Shown: piece by piece, positions 48,887 to 59,221 of the stretch
Numbering within the stretch: position 1 is the stretch's first letter
Layout: the number at the start of each line of letters is the position of its first letter
NCBI GenBank assembly: GCA_964583335.1
Contig: CAZOVG010000003.1
Span: forward strand, 186,001 to 250,000
Direction: 5' to 3'
Length of the DNA: 64,000 nt
DNA from: JAGNKE01 sp964583335
GTDB lineage: Bacteria; Pseudomonadota; Alphaproteobacteria; Micavibrionales; Micavibrionaceae
Made by a program: the position numbers and the translations under genes
The notes under the pieces: model-generated
Told to the model about the DNA's origin: nothing
The model's database searches: none
Seen by the model: the letters and a program-made list of their open reading frames with translations, nothing else

Positions 48887-50257
48887 TTAGCCTGATCGGG
48901 CGACTTTTTCAATCACTTCGCACAAATCATTAACGACGCCCTCGACCAGCGCGGGATCGTCCCCCTCCGCCATGACGCGGATCAGCGGTTCCGTGCCGGA
49001 TTCCCGCACCAGAACCCGTCCCGAGCCGTTAAAGCGGCTTTGAGCGCTGGCGATGGCGGTCTTGACGGCCTCGCTCTGCATGGGCTTTCCGCCCTTCTCG
49101 AACCGCACGTTCTTGAGGATTTGCGGCAAGGGCTTAAACTGGTTCAAAACGGCGCTGGCCTTACGTCCCTGCTCTTTTACAAGGCTCAGGACCTGCAACG
49201 CCGCCAAAAGCCCGTCACCCGTGGTCGCATGATCCGAAAGAATGATATGCCCCGACTGCTCCCCGCCCAGATTGACGCCCTCTTCACGCATTTTCTCAAC
49301 CACATGGCGGTCACCCACCGGCGTGCGCAAAAGCTTCAGCCCGCGCTCCTGCAAAAGCCGCTCTAAACCCAGATTGGACATCACAGTGGCCACCACGCAA
49401 TCTCCGCGCAAAGTGCCCTTATCCTTCATAGAAAACGCCAGAGAGGCCATAATCTGGTCCCCGTCAATGACAGCCCCGCCCTCGTCCACGACAATCAAAC
49501 GGTCCGCATCTCCGTCCAGCGCGATCCCGATATCTGCGCCCTGCTCAACGACAGCGCGTTGCAGCGCCGCCGTATGCGTAGCGCCGAACCCCTCGTTAAT
49601 ATTACGCCCGTTCGGCTGACAGCCGATGGACACCACGTCGGCCTCAAGCTCCCACAAAATCTGCGGCGCGACCTTATAGGCCGCCCCGTGCGCGGCATCC
49701 ACAACAACCTTCAGCCCGTCGAAATTCGCATGGCGCGGCAGGCTCCGCTTGAGCGACTCGATATAACGGCCCAGCGCATCGTCAAGGCGGCTGGCTTTCC
49801 CCAATTTTTCCGGCGAAACCAGATCGGCGCTCAAATCCCGTCCGATCATCTCCTCGATCCGCTGTTCGATGGAATCGTCCAGCTTATACCCGTCAGGCCC
49901 GAACAGCTTGATCCCGTTATCCGTATACGGGTTGTGCGAGGCGGAGATCATCACGCCGACATCCGCGCGCAAAGACCGCGCCAGCCCGGCAATCCCCGGC
50001 GTCGGAATCGGCCCGACCAGAATTACGTCCATCCCCATCGCCACGAACCCCGCGCTCATCGCCTGCTCAAGCATGTATCCGGAAAGCCGCGTATCCTTGC
50101 CGATGACGGCCCGATCCATATGCCCGCCGTTCCGCGCGTCGCGCAGGACGATCGCCGTTGCCATGGCAACCCGAAGGGCCATGTCCGCCGTCATGGGGAA
50201 CTGGTTCGCTTTGCCGCGAATCCCGTCTGTCCCGAAATATTGGGTCTTTTTGCTCAT
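48887..50257 (-). CDS. glmM: Phosphoglucosamine mutase
   Basis: GlmM interconverts glucosamine-6-phosphate and -1-phosphate for UDP-GlcNAc. FGTDGIRGKANQFPMT is the N-terminus, the phosphoserine loop is GVMISASHNPYTDNGIKLFG, the metal loop is DGDADRLIVVDE, and VRESGTEPLIRVM is the phosphate-binding end. The ATG at 50257 (MSKKTQYFG) is taken over one three codons earlier because GAAGG precedes it. About 456 residues is standard. In alphaproteobacteria glmM usually follows ftsH closely; here an amidohydrolase gene on the other strand separates them. Confidence 0.96.
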   Translation of the reverse strand: MSKKTQYFGTDGIRGKANQFPMTADMALRVAMATAIVLRDARNGGHMDRAVIGKDTRLSGYMLEQAMSAGFVAMGMDVILVGPIPTPGIAGLARSLRADVGVMISASHNPYTDNGIKLFGPDGYKLDDSIEQRIEEMIGRDLSADLVSPEKLGKASRLDDALGRYIESLKRSLPRHANFDGLKVVVDAAHGAAYKVAPQILWELEADVVSIGCQPNGRNINEGFGATHTAALQRAVVEQGADIGIALDGDADRLIVVDEGGAVIDGDQIMASLAFSMKDKGTLRGDCVVATVMSNLGLERLLQERGLKLLRTPVGDRHVVEKMREEGVNLGGEQSGHIILSDHATTGDGLLAALQVLSLVKEQGRKASAVLNQFKPLPQILKNVRFEKGGKPMQSEAVKTAIASAQSRFNGSGRVLVRESGTEPLIRVMAEGDDPALVEGVVNDLCEVIEKVARSG

Positions 50258-50405
50258 GGCCTTCATTAAACCGTTAACCGGGGGGATTTACAACGCCATG
50301 CCACTTGAGAGCAAGCTTTTTCAACGATTTTCTTGTCTAAACCAAAGACTTATGGCACATTTCAAGAATAAATAATAATCAGAATCGACAGGGTGTCTGC
50401 GGGGT

Positions 50406-51305
50406 ATGAAGGGTAGCTTTTCTCGTCTTTCCAGTGATAATTCAACGGCTTCCGCCTTGCCAGAGCCCGTCACGGTGCTCAAGGGCGACAGCCCCGTGAT
50501 CTTCTCCGGCCCCCATAACGGCCTTGCGGTCCCCGGCGACCCCGAAAAACCTCTGGGCCTCGACAAAAAATGGTTCGAACAGGCCCACGAGGCCAGCGAC
50601 CTTAATATGGCGGCGCTCTTCCAGCGCCTTATACCGCGCCTGCCCGCCGCCTCCTTTATCTGGAGCAATTACTCCCGTCTGGTCGCCGACACCAACCGCA
50701 TGCCCGATAAGGCTATCGCGGAAACCTCCTCCGAGCACGAGGATATGCCCATCCCCGGCAACGCCCCCGGCATTTTAACGCCCGAGGAACGCGAGGCCCG
50801 CATGAGCGCGGTATACTGGCCTTACCATAACGCCCTGACCGACCTTGTAAATCAAACCCGCGAGAAATTCGGCGAAGTCCTTCTCATCGACATGCACTCC
50901 TTCTCCCCCGTATGGCTGGGCCGCCAACGCCAGAGCGAAATCGGCATCCTCACGCTGGACGAACAGGACCCGCTCGCAAGGATCTCAACCGAATTCCTGA
51001 CCGAGCGCAGCCCCCTGCGCTTTATCAACCGCCAGCCTTATTTCCTGCCCGAGCGCGTCTCGATCACCGCCGCGCCGATGGTGATGCAGAATACCGGCGT
51101 GTCTTATTTCGGCTTTGAAATCCGCAACGACCTGATCGCCGACCCGCCGGGGCAAGAGCGACTCTGCGAAATGATGGAACAATATCTGAGATACATAGAA
51201 AACCACCCGCACCGCGATCTGGCCCTCACCGGCGACCATATCGGCCACACGGAAAAAGAGGCGGATGCGCAGATCGACACTCACACGCCCTCACCCACCA
51301 GATAA
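50406..51305 (+). CDS. N-formylglutamate amidohydrolase-family protein
   Basis: Members hydrolyse N-formylglutamate or related formyl compounds. The protein (299 aa) has VIFSGPHNGLAVP, a mid-chain SRLVADTNRMPDKAIAETS, LLIDMHSFSPVWLG and SYFGFEIRNDLIADPPGQE, in the order typical of the family, with His/Asp metal-type residues (DMHSF). No histidine-degradation genes accompany it, so the in vivo substrate is open. It is a lone plus-strand gene between the minus-strand glmM and ftsH; its stop is 24 bases from the ftsH stop. Confidence 0.85.
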   Translation: MKGSFSRLSSDNSTASALPEPVTVLKGDSPVIFSGPHNGLAVPGDPEKPLGLDKKWFEQAHEASDLNMAALFQRLIPRLPAASFIWSNYSRLVADTNRMPDKAIAETSSEHEDMPIPGNAPGILTPEEREARMSAVYWPYHNALTDLVNQTREKFGEVLLIDMHSFSPVWLGRQRQSEIGILTLDEQDPLARISTEFLTERSPLRFINRQPYFLPERVSITAAPMVMQNTGVSYFGFEIRNDLIADPPGQERLCEMMEQYLRYIENHPHRDLALTGDHIGHTEKEADAQIDTHTPSPTR

Positions 51306-51329
51306 GAATGAGGGCCTTGATCGTTAGGA

Positions 51330-53213
<1,884 letters not shown>

Positions 53214-53320
53214 TCTGAAACCACCGGGTTGTTATTGAAAAAAAAACTGAGAAAGCATAAGCAAACATAACATATTAAATCTGAACAATTCCTCATTTTT
53301 TGCGGGCTTTTTTGCCGATT

Positions 53321-54340
53321 TTACGGCTTTTTTACAACTTTCCTTCGCTTGGCCGCGCTTTCCAGAGACAGAATGACCGTCCCGTCCCTGTCTTTGCGCT
53401 CGAAGATCGTTCCGTTAAGAGTTCGCTTACGGAACCGCTCCGGTTTCATCAGATCATCAAAAAGCGCCTCGACGCGCTCCAGCCTCGGCCCGTAAGGGAT
53501 GGGCGGCACCAGCATCGCCATAACCGAAAGAACGACACGCAATCCGATCTCGTCTGGCATCGCCCGCAAACTGGAATATGACAAAACGATACGGTCGGGT
53601 TTATTTTCGATAATAGCCTCTTGAAGCGTCCGCGCGGCCAGCTCGTCCAGCGCCGCCCGCGCTCTTGCCAACCGTTTCGCCGTGACCGAAAGCCGCGCGG
53701 GCGTCAGCCCCTCCCGCTCCAGTACCGTCATAGAACCGCGCAGCCGTACACGCGCGAACGCCTCCGCGCTGTTCGAGGGATCGACAAGAAACGGCACCTT
53801 GTAATGTTTGCATGTTGCGACCAAATCCGCCTTGGAAAAATCCAGAAAAGGACGGCACAGCGTCAAACCGCTTCCGAACGCCTGCCGCTCCGCCATCCCG
53901 CAAAGCCCGTCGAGCCCCGACCCGTGGGCCAGTCGGAACAGCACCGTTTCCGCTTGATCGTCGCGGTGGTGCGCAAGGAAAAGATGACCAAGCCCATGGG
54001 CTCGCACTTCCGCCCACATCAAGCCGTAACGCGCCGTCCGCGCCTCCTCCTGAATGCGGCTATCCACGCTCTCACCTTCGTGATCCCATGTGAGAATTTT
54101 ATGAACGACACCCGGCCAGCCCTTGACCCAGGCCTTGACCTGTTTGGCCTCTTTGGCGGATTCCGCGCGCAAGCCGTGATCGACCGTGAGCGCATGGATG
54201 GCAAGTTTTTTGGAAGGCCCCTGATCCGAAAGCCAGCGGGACAAAAGAAAGCACAGCGCCATGCTGTCCGGCCCGCCGGAGACTCCCACGGCCAGCCCGC
54301 GCCCGTCAAAAGCCTCAAGCCCACCGAAGCGAGCGGTCAT
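53321..54340 (-). CDS. tilS: tRNA(Ile)-lysidine synthetase
   Basis: TilS modifies C34 of tRNA-Ile2 to lysidine so that it reads AUA. The PP-loop ATP-binding motif is AVGVSGGPDSMALCFLL, followed by THALTVDHGLR-like ALTVDHGLRAESAKEAK and a later HHRDDQAET. The ATG at 54340 (MTARFGGLEAF) best fits the family's distance to the PP-loop; a TTG 20 codons upstream, overlapping cpoB, is the alternative. About 339 residues; the extended C-terminal domain of long TilS forms is reduced. It lies between cpoB and ftsH. Confidence 0.92.
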   Translation of the reverse strand: MTARFGGLEAFDGRGLAVGVSGGPDSMALCFLLSRWLSDQGPSKKLAIHALTVDHGLRAESAKEAKQVKAWVKGWPGVVHKILTWDHEGESVDSRIQEEARTARYGLMWAEVRAHGLGHLFLAHHRDDQAETVLFRLAHGSGLDGLCGMAERQAFGSGLTLCRPFLDFSKADLVATCKHYKVPFLVDPSNSAEAFARVRLRGSMTVLEREGLTPARLSVTAKRLARARAALDELAARTLQEAIIENKPDRIVLSYSSLRAMPDEIGLRVVLSVMAMLVPPIPYGPRLERVEALFDDLMKPERFRKRTLNGTIFERKDRDGTVILSLESAAKRRKVVKKP

Positions 54341-54389
54341 AATGTCGGAAAATGTTTCATGCCGGATCGGCACACCCAAGGCAAGGCGT

Positions 54390-55271
54390 TTAGCAGCCAA
54401 GAGTGTTCATTTCCTGCTTGGCGCGGCGGATGATCGGCCCCGAAGTATTGGAGAAATCCTCCTCCAGCTTCTTCAAAGCAATACAGGCATCGTCCTTTTT
54501 CTTCTGTCCGGCCAGCGAAAGCCCGAGCTTCAGAAGATTGTCGGCGGCTTTCCCACCCTTGGGATTATCCTGATAGCCCTCGGCAAAAATGCGCGAGGCT
54601 TTTTCATACTCGCCACGCACATAAAACGTCTCGCCGTACCAGTATTTGGCGTTGGGCACCAGATCGCTGGTCGGGAAACTTTTAAGGAAATTGGCGAACT
54701 GCACTTCCGCCCCCTTGAAATCGCTTTTCTTCAAAAGCGCGAAGGCGCTCTCATAAGCGACCAGAGGCGTATCCGAAGGCAAGGGCACGCTGCCCGTTCC
54801 GGTCGCAGCATTGGCCTGCGCCGTAGCGTTCGGATCGTTGGCATAATTGTCCGGCGGGACATAATTAAATGAAGAGGATGGCGGTCGCGGCGTAGGCTGA
54901 ACCACAGACGTGCTGCCCATGGGGTCTTGCGTCGGCGCAGAGTTATAAGGATCGTAACCGGAATCCCCACCGCCAGTGTAACCGCCGGTTCCGCCCGAAG
55001 ACGCTACAGATCCGCCGCCTTCAAGCGAACGGACACGCAGCGTCAGATCGCTGATCGCCTGATCGAGTTGGGCCTTGAGACTGTTGATCTCATAGTTTTG
55101 TTCCTCCACAACGCCGTTCAGCCTGCGGATTTCCTGCTCCAGCTCCTGAATCCGCACCTCTGTGGCGGCGGCATTCTGCGCGGAAGCGGGCAACGGCCCC
55201 GACGCATAAAGCGCCAAGACCGCAGCCGAACAAAGAACAACTCTGTAAACAAAACGTCGTCTAAGGACCAT
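54390..55271 (-). CDS. cpoB: Tol-Pal system periplasmic protein CpoB (YbgF)
   Basis: CpoB coordinates outer-membrane constriction with peptidoglycan synthesis through Tol-Pal. The signal peptide (about 8-32, ending PASAQNAAA) precedes an N-terminal coiled coil (VRIQELEQEIRRLNGVVEE), a Gly/Ser/Pro-rich linker (about 85-150) and C-terminal TPR repeats (AYESAFALLKKSDFKGAEVQF, YWYGETFYVRGEYEKAS). The ATG at 55271 is chosen over a GTG four codons upstream. It starts 18 bases after pal, in the standard pal-cpoB-tilS-ftsH order. Confidence 0.9.
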   Translation of the reverse strand: MVLRRRFVYRVVLCSAAVLALYASGPLPASAQNAAATEVRIQELEQEIRRLNGVVEEQNYEINSLKAQLDQAISDLTLRVRSLEGGGSVASSGGTGGYTGGGDSGYDPYNSAPTQDPMGSTSVVQPTPRPPSSSFNYVPPDNYANDPNATAQANAATGTGSVPLPSDTPLVAYESAFALLKKSDFKGAEVQFANFLKSFPTSDLVPNAKYWYGETFYVRGEYEKASRIFAEGYQDNPKGGKAADNLLKLGLSLAGQKKKDDACIALKKLEEDFSNTSGPIIRRAKQEMNTLGC

Positions 55272-55289
55272 GTTTTCAAACACGGACGG

Positions 55290-55787
55290 TTATTGGATAT
55301 CCGTCACGCCTCTCCGGTTACGCGCCCACGAGGAATCGTCGGAACCAACTTCGGCCGGACGCTCCTTGCCGTAGCTGATCGTGTTGATGCGCGAACCGTC
55401 AACGCCAAGAGCCACGAGGTAGTTCTTGACCGAGTTGGCGCGGCGCTCGCCGAGCGCAAGGTTGTATTCGCGGGTTCCGCGCTCGTCCGCATGACCTTCG
55501 ATGGTCACGCTGAGGTTGGAATACTGGCCGAGCCAACGGGCTTGCGCCTCAAGCGTGGCGCGGGCTTCCGGGCGCAGGTCATAGCTGTCGTAATCGAAGA
55601 ATACGCGGTCGCCGATATTCTGGACGAACTCGGCCTCGGAACCCGGCGTCGGTGCGCCCGTGCTGTCCCAATCACTCGCCATAACATCCTGCCCGCCCAT
55701 GTTGGCTGCATCGCCCTTGTTCTTGTCTTTCGTACAGGCGCTCAACGCCAGCATTGCGCAAAATACCATCAAATAACGGCTTTTCAT
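55290..55787 (-). CDS. pal: Peptidoglycan-associated lipoprotein Pal
   Basis: Pal anchors the outer membrane to peptidoglycan as part of Tol-Pal. The lipobox is AMLALSACTKD, followed by a short linker and the OmpA-like domain: VFFDYDSYDLRPEARATL, VTIEGHADERGTREYNLALGERRANSVKNYL and INTISYGKERP. At 165 residues it is standard. GGAGAC lies before the ATG. tolB, usually directly upstream in alphaproteobacteria, is not here; a SirB1-type gene lies upstream instead, with a 190-base spacer that should contain the pal promoter. Confidence 0.95.
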   Translation of the reverse strand: MKSRYLMVFCAMLALSACTKDKNKGDAANMGGQDVMASDWDSTGAPTPGSEAEFVQNIGDRVFFDYDSYDLRPEARATLEAQARWLGQYSNLSVTIEGHADERGTREYNLALGERRANSVKNYLVALGVDGSRINTISYGKERPAEVGSDDSSWARNRRGVTDIQ

Positions 55788-55911
55788 CTTTTAGGTCTCC
55801 TTTTCGACTCAGCCTTTGAATCCATCATGTGTAAAGCCGCAGGGGTCGGGTGCTATCCGCACCGCCCGGAAATATATACGCATCCCGATTCGCTTTCCTG
55901 CGACAGCCATA

Positions 55912-55940
55912 GTAATATTCACTTCTCACGCTGCTTTCAA
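55912..55940 (-). promoter_or_regulatory. Candidate sigma-70-type promoter for pal
   Basis: On the minus strand TTGAAA (55935-55940) and TATTAC (55912-55917) are 17 bases apart. The hexamers match TTGACA at five of six and TATAAT at four of six positions. It lies about 125 bases upstream of the pal ATG. The match is by eye only. Confidence 0.35.
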
Positions 55941-55978
55941 GCACAACCGGACGATCAAATCGACTTATAAGAAGATTT

Positions 55979-56824
55979 TCACCCGCCTGCGCTCTCCTCT
56001 TTCAATTGTTGGAGCAACAGCCCCGCATCGTGCCGGTCGCGCGCGCTGGGCGCCTTGGCGATATAATCCTCAAGCGCCGCGATGGCCTCCGCGGTTTTAT
56101 GGGTCTTAGCGTACAGAACCCCGGCATCCAGCAACAACCTGAATTCATGGGGAAAAAGCAACCGCATCCGCTCCACGCTCTCCAGCGCCGCCTCGTAATC
56201 AGCCGCGTCGATCTGCCGGAGCTTCACAAAATTCTGTAACCGGATCAACCACTCCCGGTTCCCGACCGGCTCGAAATAACTCGCGGAAAGCTCGGCCTGA
56301 GCGCCCAGCGTGGATTTGACAATCGCCCGCAGATCGGCGGCCTCCATCACCCGGCAATGGTCCGACGGGTCGAACACGATCCTCTGCCCGCCATGCTCGA
56401 TCCGGCACACGAACAGCCCCGGCACGTCAAGCCCGGCCACATCCCACCCCTGCGCCCGAGCGGCATGGACATATAATATGGAAAGACAGATCGGCGCCGC
56501 CTTCGCCCGGTCGATGGCCCGCACCAGCGAGGCGTTATCCGGGTTCATCGCATCGAAATCGCCGCTGTAGGCATAACGATCGCACAGTATATGCTTGAGC
56601 GCCGCCAGCCTAACCCCGCAATCGTCGTCGCTCCCGGCCTCGATCAATATCCGGTAACGCGCCTCGACCTCCCCGCTGATTTTCTCAAGATGATGCAGAT
56701 AGCGCCCGTAGGACGAAGGCTTCAGGCGCGGACAAGCCAGCGCCAGCGCGGCATGCGCAAGGCTGACCTCGTGATCCGCCAGCCGCGAAATCTCAGACAG
56801 ATACCCGTCCGGATCGAACGTCAT
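55979..56824 (-). CDS. SirB1/transglutaminase-like family protein with TPR end
   Basis: The protein (281 aa) has the SirB1 domain: a helical N-terminus (LSEISRLADHEVSLAHAALALAC), the stretch SDDDCGVRLAALKHILC, and the family's PICLSILYVHAARAQGWDVAGLDVPGLFVCRI, followed by DPSDHCRV. The C-terminus (about 200-275) is TPR-like (AALESVERMRLLFPHEFRLLLDAGVLYAK). Enzyme function is not established for the family. Its ATG overlaps the stop of the BON-domain gene (ATGA), so it is the last gene of the rsmI-yraN-BON run. Confidence 0.85.
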   Translation of the reverse strand: MTFDPDGYLSEISRLADHEVSLAHAALALACPRLKPSSYGRYLHHLEKISGEVEARYRILIEAGSDDDCGVRLAALKHILCDRYAYSGDFDAMNPDNASLVRAIDRAKAAPICLSILYVHAARAQGWDVAGLDVPGLFVCRIEHGGQRIVFDPSDHCRVMEAADLRAIVKSTLGAQAELSASYFEPVGNREWLIRLQNFVKLRQIDAADYEAALESVERMRLLFPHEFRLLLDAGVLYAKTHKTAEAIAALEDYIAKAPSARDRHDAGLLLQQLKEESAGG

Positions 56825-57660
56825 TCATAGATGCTTTCCTGTTTCCAGTTGATCGGCTCGCCATCGGCAACGGAAGGCACGGAGGCCGCCGGAGCAGTTT
56901 GCTGATCGGCGCCGTAGCCGTAACCCGACTGAGGGGAATTATTATAATCCGCGCGACTGTCATGATTAAAGCTCGGACTATCGTCATTATAACCGCTCTG
57001 CCCGTACCCGGGATCGTTATAACCGGGGCGGCTGTTGCCCGGATTACCCTGCCCGTATGTTGGCGGCAGATTCTCCGGCCCCTCCGGCGCACCGATTAAC
57101 TTGACATAACTCACAACCCGCTTAACGCCGGAAATCGTGCGTGAAATATCGATCGCCCGGTCAAGCTCCGCCTGATCCTGCGCGAATCCCATCAGATAAA
57201 CCGTGCCCTGCACCGTATCGATGGAATAATTGATGGATTCGATCTCGCTGTCCGCCAGCAAAGCCGTGCGCAGCTTGGTCGTAATCCACGAATCTTTGGC
57301 GTAACCGACAATCCCGTCACTATCTGCGACCTTGATCTCGTTAATCACGGTTTTAACCCCGGAAGGCTGCCACGCCAGCCGCACGGCCTCAACCCGGTGC
57401 TCAGGATTCTGCACGACACCGGTAATCAGCACGCGCCCTTGATTAACGGTCAAATCCAGCTTGCGGAACATGGTGAAATCGTGCTTGAGCCACAGATCGT
57501 TGATCTGCGTCTGGATCCACGCATCGCTACCCGCGCGGGAAATTCCGCCCTCCTGCACGGCGGCGACACCCGCAACCGCGCCGACTCCCGCCGCCGCGCC
57601 CAGTGCGCAGGACGACAGAGCCAAAGAGGAGGCCAAAAGGACAAACACAGAATGTTTCAT
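56821..57660 (-). CDS. Double-BON-domain lipoprotein (DolP/OsmY-like)
   Basis: BON domains bind anionic phospholipid surfaces and occur in DolP/OsmY-type envelope proteins. Two are seen: QTQINDLWLKHDFTMF ... VKTVINEIKV (about 48-114) and SWITTKLRTALLADSEIE ... VKRVVSYVKLI (about 124-191). The signal peptide ends with a lipobox LSSCALG, so it is probably a lipoprotein. The C-terminal 80 residues are a repetitive Gly/Tyr/Asn/Pro-rich, low-complexity tail not usual in DolP. The order rsmI-yraN-BON mirrors the E. coli rsmI-lpoA-yraN-dolP cluster. Confidence 0.87.
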   Translation of the reverse strand: MKHSVFVLLASSLALSSCALGAAAGVGAVAGVAAVQEGGISRAGSDAWIQTQINDLWLKHDFTMFRKLDLTVNQGRVLITGVVQNPEHRVEAVRLAWQPSGVKTVINEIKVADSDGIVGYAKDSWITTKLRTALLADSEIESINYSIDTVQGTVYLMGFAQDQAELDRAIDISRTISGVKRVVSYVKLIGAPEGPENLPPTYGQGNPGNSRPGYNDPGYGQSGYNDDSPSFNHDSRADYNNSPQSGYGYGADQQTAPAASVPSVADGEPINWKQESIYE

Positions 57661-57792
57661 GATCTTTTCCCGTTTTTTCTGAAAGGGGTGAAACCGATAG
57701 CGGCGAGCGCCAATGTAAAGGGTACGAATGAAAAAGTCAGATCCGTTGGTATGATGCGAAAAACATAAACAAAACCGATTCGAATATCCATA

Positions 57793-58167
57793 TTATGGCC
57801 CCGCGTCCCACGCATTGTCCAGATGCACGATCTTCATAGGGCTTTCAACGGCCATAACGTCAAAACGAATGATGCGCCCCGCATATTCGGGGTGTTCGGC
57901 AAGGAATATCAGGGTGGCGTTCACAATCCGCCTTTGTGTGCGGAGATCGACGGATTCAAGCGCCCGCTCCACCGTGCCCCGCGCCTTGACCTCGATAATC
58001 GCCAGAACGTCGCCGCGCAAGGCGATCAGGTCGATCTCCCCGTGCGGGGTTTTATAACGCCGCGCCAAAATTCTATACCCGCGCAGGGTGAGATAGACCG
58101 AGGCCAGCCCCTCGGCCCATAAGCCCTTGTCGTAAGTTCTTTTTTTCTGGTTCTGAACTGGCCCCAT
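57793..58167 (-). CDS. yraN: UPF0102 family protein YraN
   Basis: A small nuclease-fold protein of unknown physiological role, often next to rsmI. The PD-(D/E)XK-like signature HGEIDLIALRGDVLAIIEVKARGT is complete. The first part is typical too (KGLWAEGLASVYLTLRGYRILARRYKT). The ATG at 58167 is chosen because GGAGGGG lies six bases upstream; an ATG six codons earlier lacks such a site. About 124 residues. It follows rsmI at a short distance and belongs to the same operon. Confidence 0.9.
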   Translation of the reverse strand: MGPVQNQKKRTYDKGLWAEGLASVYLTLRGYRILARRYKTPHGEIDLIALRGDVLAIIEVKARGTVERALESVDLRTQRRIVNATLIFLAEHPEYAGRIIRFDVMAVESPMKIVHLDNAWDAGP

Positions 58168-58188
58168 AGGCCGCCCCTCCGGCATAAA

Positions 58189-59124
58189 TCACGCGTCAGG
58201 CTGCACCAGACGAAGCGCTAGCGCATAAGCCTCCTTGCGGGACAAACCTGTCTCTTTCGCAAGCGTATCGGCAGCGTCCTTGGTTTTCATATCGGCAAGC
58301 AAGCTCCGCAACCGCTCTTCGTGATGGTTGTCCCCAGCTTTTTTAATTTTTTCGGGCGGCGGACCGACAACAACGACCACCTCACCGCGCGGCGCGCCGG
58401 CCTCGTTATAATGCGCGATCAACGCCGCCGCGCTTGCGCGCCGAGCCTCCTCGAACATCTTGGTGATCTCCCGCACCACCGCCACATACCGCCCTGGCAA
58501 AACCGCGTCAAGATCGGCTAGCATCGAGGCCAGCCGCTGCGGGCTCTCGAAAAAGATCAGCGTGGCCCCCACCTCTTTCCAAGGCTCCAGCGCCTTGCGC
58601 CGCGCCCCCGATTTGGCCGGAAGAAAACCCAGAAAACAAAAACGGTCCGAAGGCAAACCGGAAAGCTGCAAGGCCGCCAGCGGCGCGTTCGCCCCCGGCA
58701 GACTTGTGACGTAAATCCCTTCCGCGATGCACGCCCGCACGAGCTTGTACCCCGGATCGGAAATCAGCGGCATCCCCGCATCGCTGACCAACGCGACCGC
58801 CTGCCCTTCCCTAAGGCGCGCCAGAATTTGCCCGCGCTTCGTCTCGTCGCTGTGGTCGTGATAAGAAACCATCGGCGTACGAACATCATGCGCTTGCAAC
58901 AACGTGCGCGTGACCCGAGTATCCTCGCATAAAACCACATCGCAATCGCGCAGCGTATCAATCGCCCGCAACGTAATATCACGCAAATTTCCGATAGGCG
59001 TTGCAATAATATAAAGCCCGCTCTTAAGAATATTTTTCAGCTTTTCTTCCGAGCGTACTTGTTTGTCTTTAGGTTTTCCCCGCAACACGCCGCCGGACTC
59101 GTTTTTTTCTTTTTTGGTTTTCAA
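58189..59124 (-). CDS. rsmI: 16S rRNA (cytidine-1402-2'-O)-methyltransferase
   Basis: RsmI methylates the 2'-OH of C1402 in the decoding centre. The SAM-binding tetrapyrrole-methylase fold is clear: LYIIATPIGNLRDITLRAI, VLCEDTRVTRTLL, ALVSDAGMPLISDPGYKLVRAC, and SGLPSDRFCFLGFLP. The TTG at 59124 is preferred: a perfect AGGAGG lies five bases before it, giving about 311 residues, close to family length. A frame open 54 codons further upstream overlaps the divergent LpoA-like gene and has no family resemblance. It is the first gene of the rsmI-yraN-BON-SirB1 run. Confidence 0.93.
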   Translation of the reverse strand: MKTKKEKNESGGVLRGKPKDKQVRSEEKLKNILKSGLYIIATPIGNLRDITLRAIDTLRDCDVVLCEDTRVTRTLLQAHDVRTPMVSYHDHSDETKRGQILARLREGQAVALVSDAGMPLISDPGYKLVRACIAEGIYVTSLPGANAPLAALQLSGLPSDRFCFLGFLPAKSGARRKALEPWKEVGATLIFFESPQRLASMLADLDAVLPGRYVAVVREITKMFEEARRASAAALIAHYNEAGAPRGEVVVVVGPPPEKIKKAGDNHHEERLRSLLADMKTKDAADTLAKETGLSRKEAYALALRLVQPDA

Positions 59125-59221
59125 AAAAACCTCCTGTGGCCAGTAGTCTTTGAACGTCTTTTTATGTAGTGTGTCTTGAACAAGCCGCAACCAATTCAAA
59201 GCAAGAGAGAATAGCAAGAAC

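Noticed and set aside
53293..53336. GCCG-attta-CGGC with T-runs between tilS and ftsH
   Set aside because: The T-tract is on the plus strand only, where no gene ends; the stem has just four pairs.
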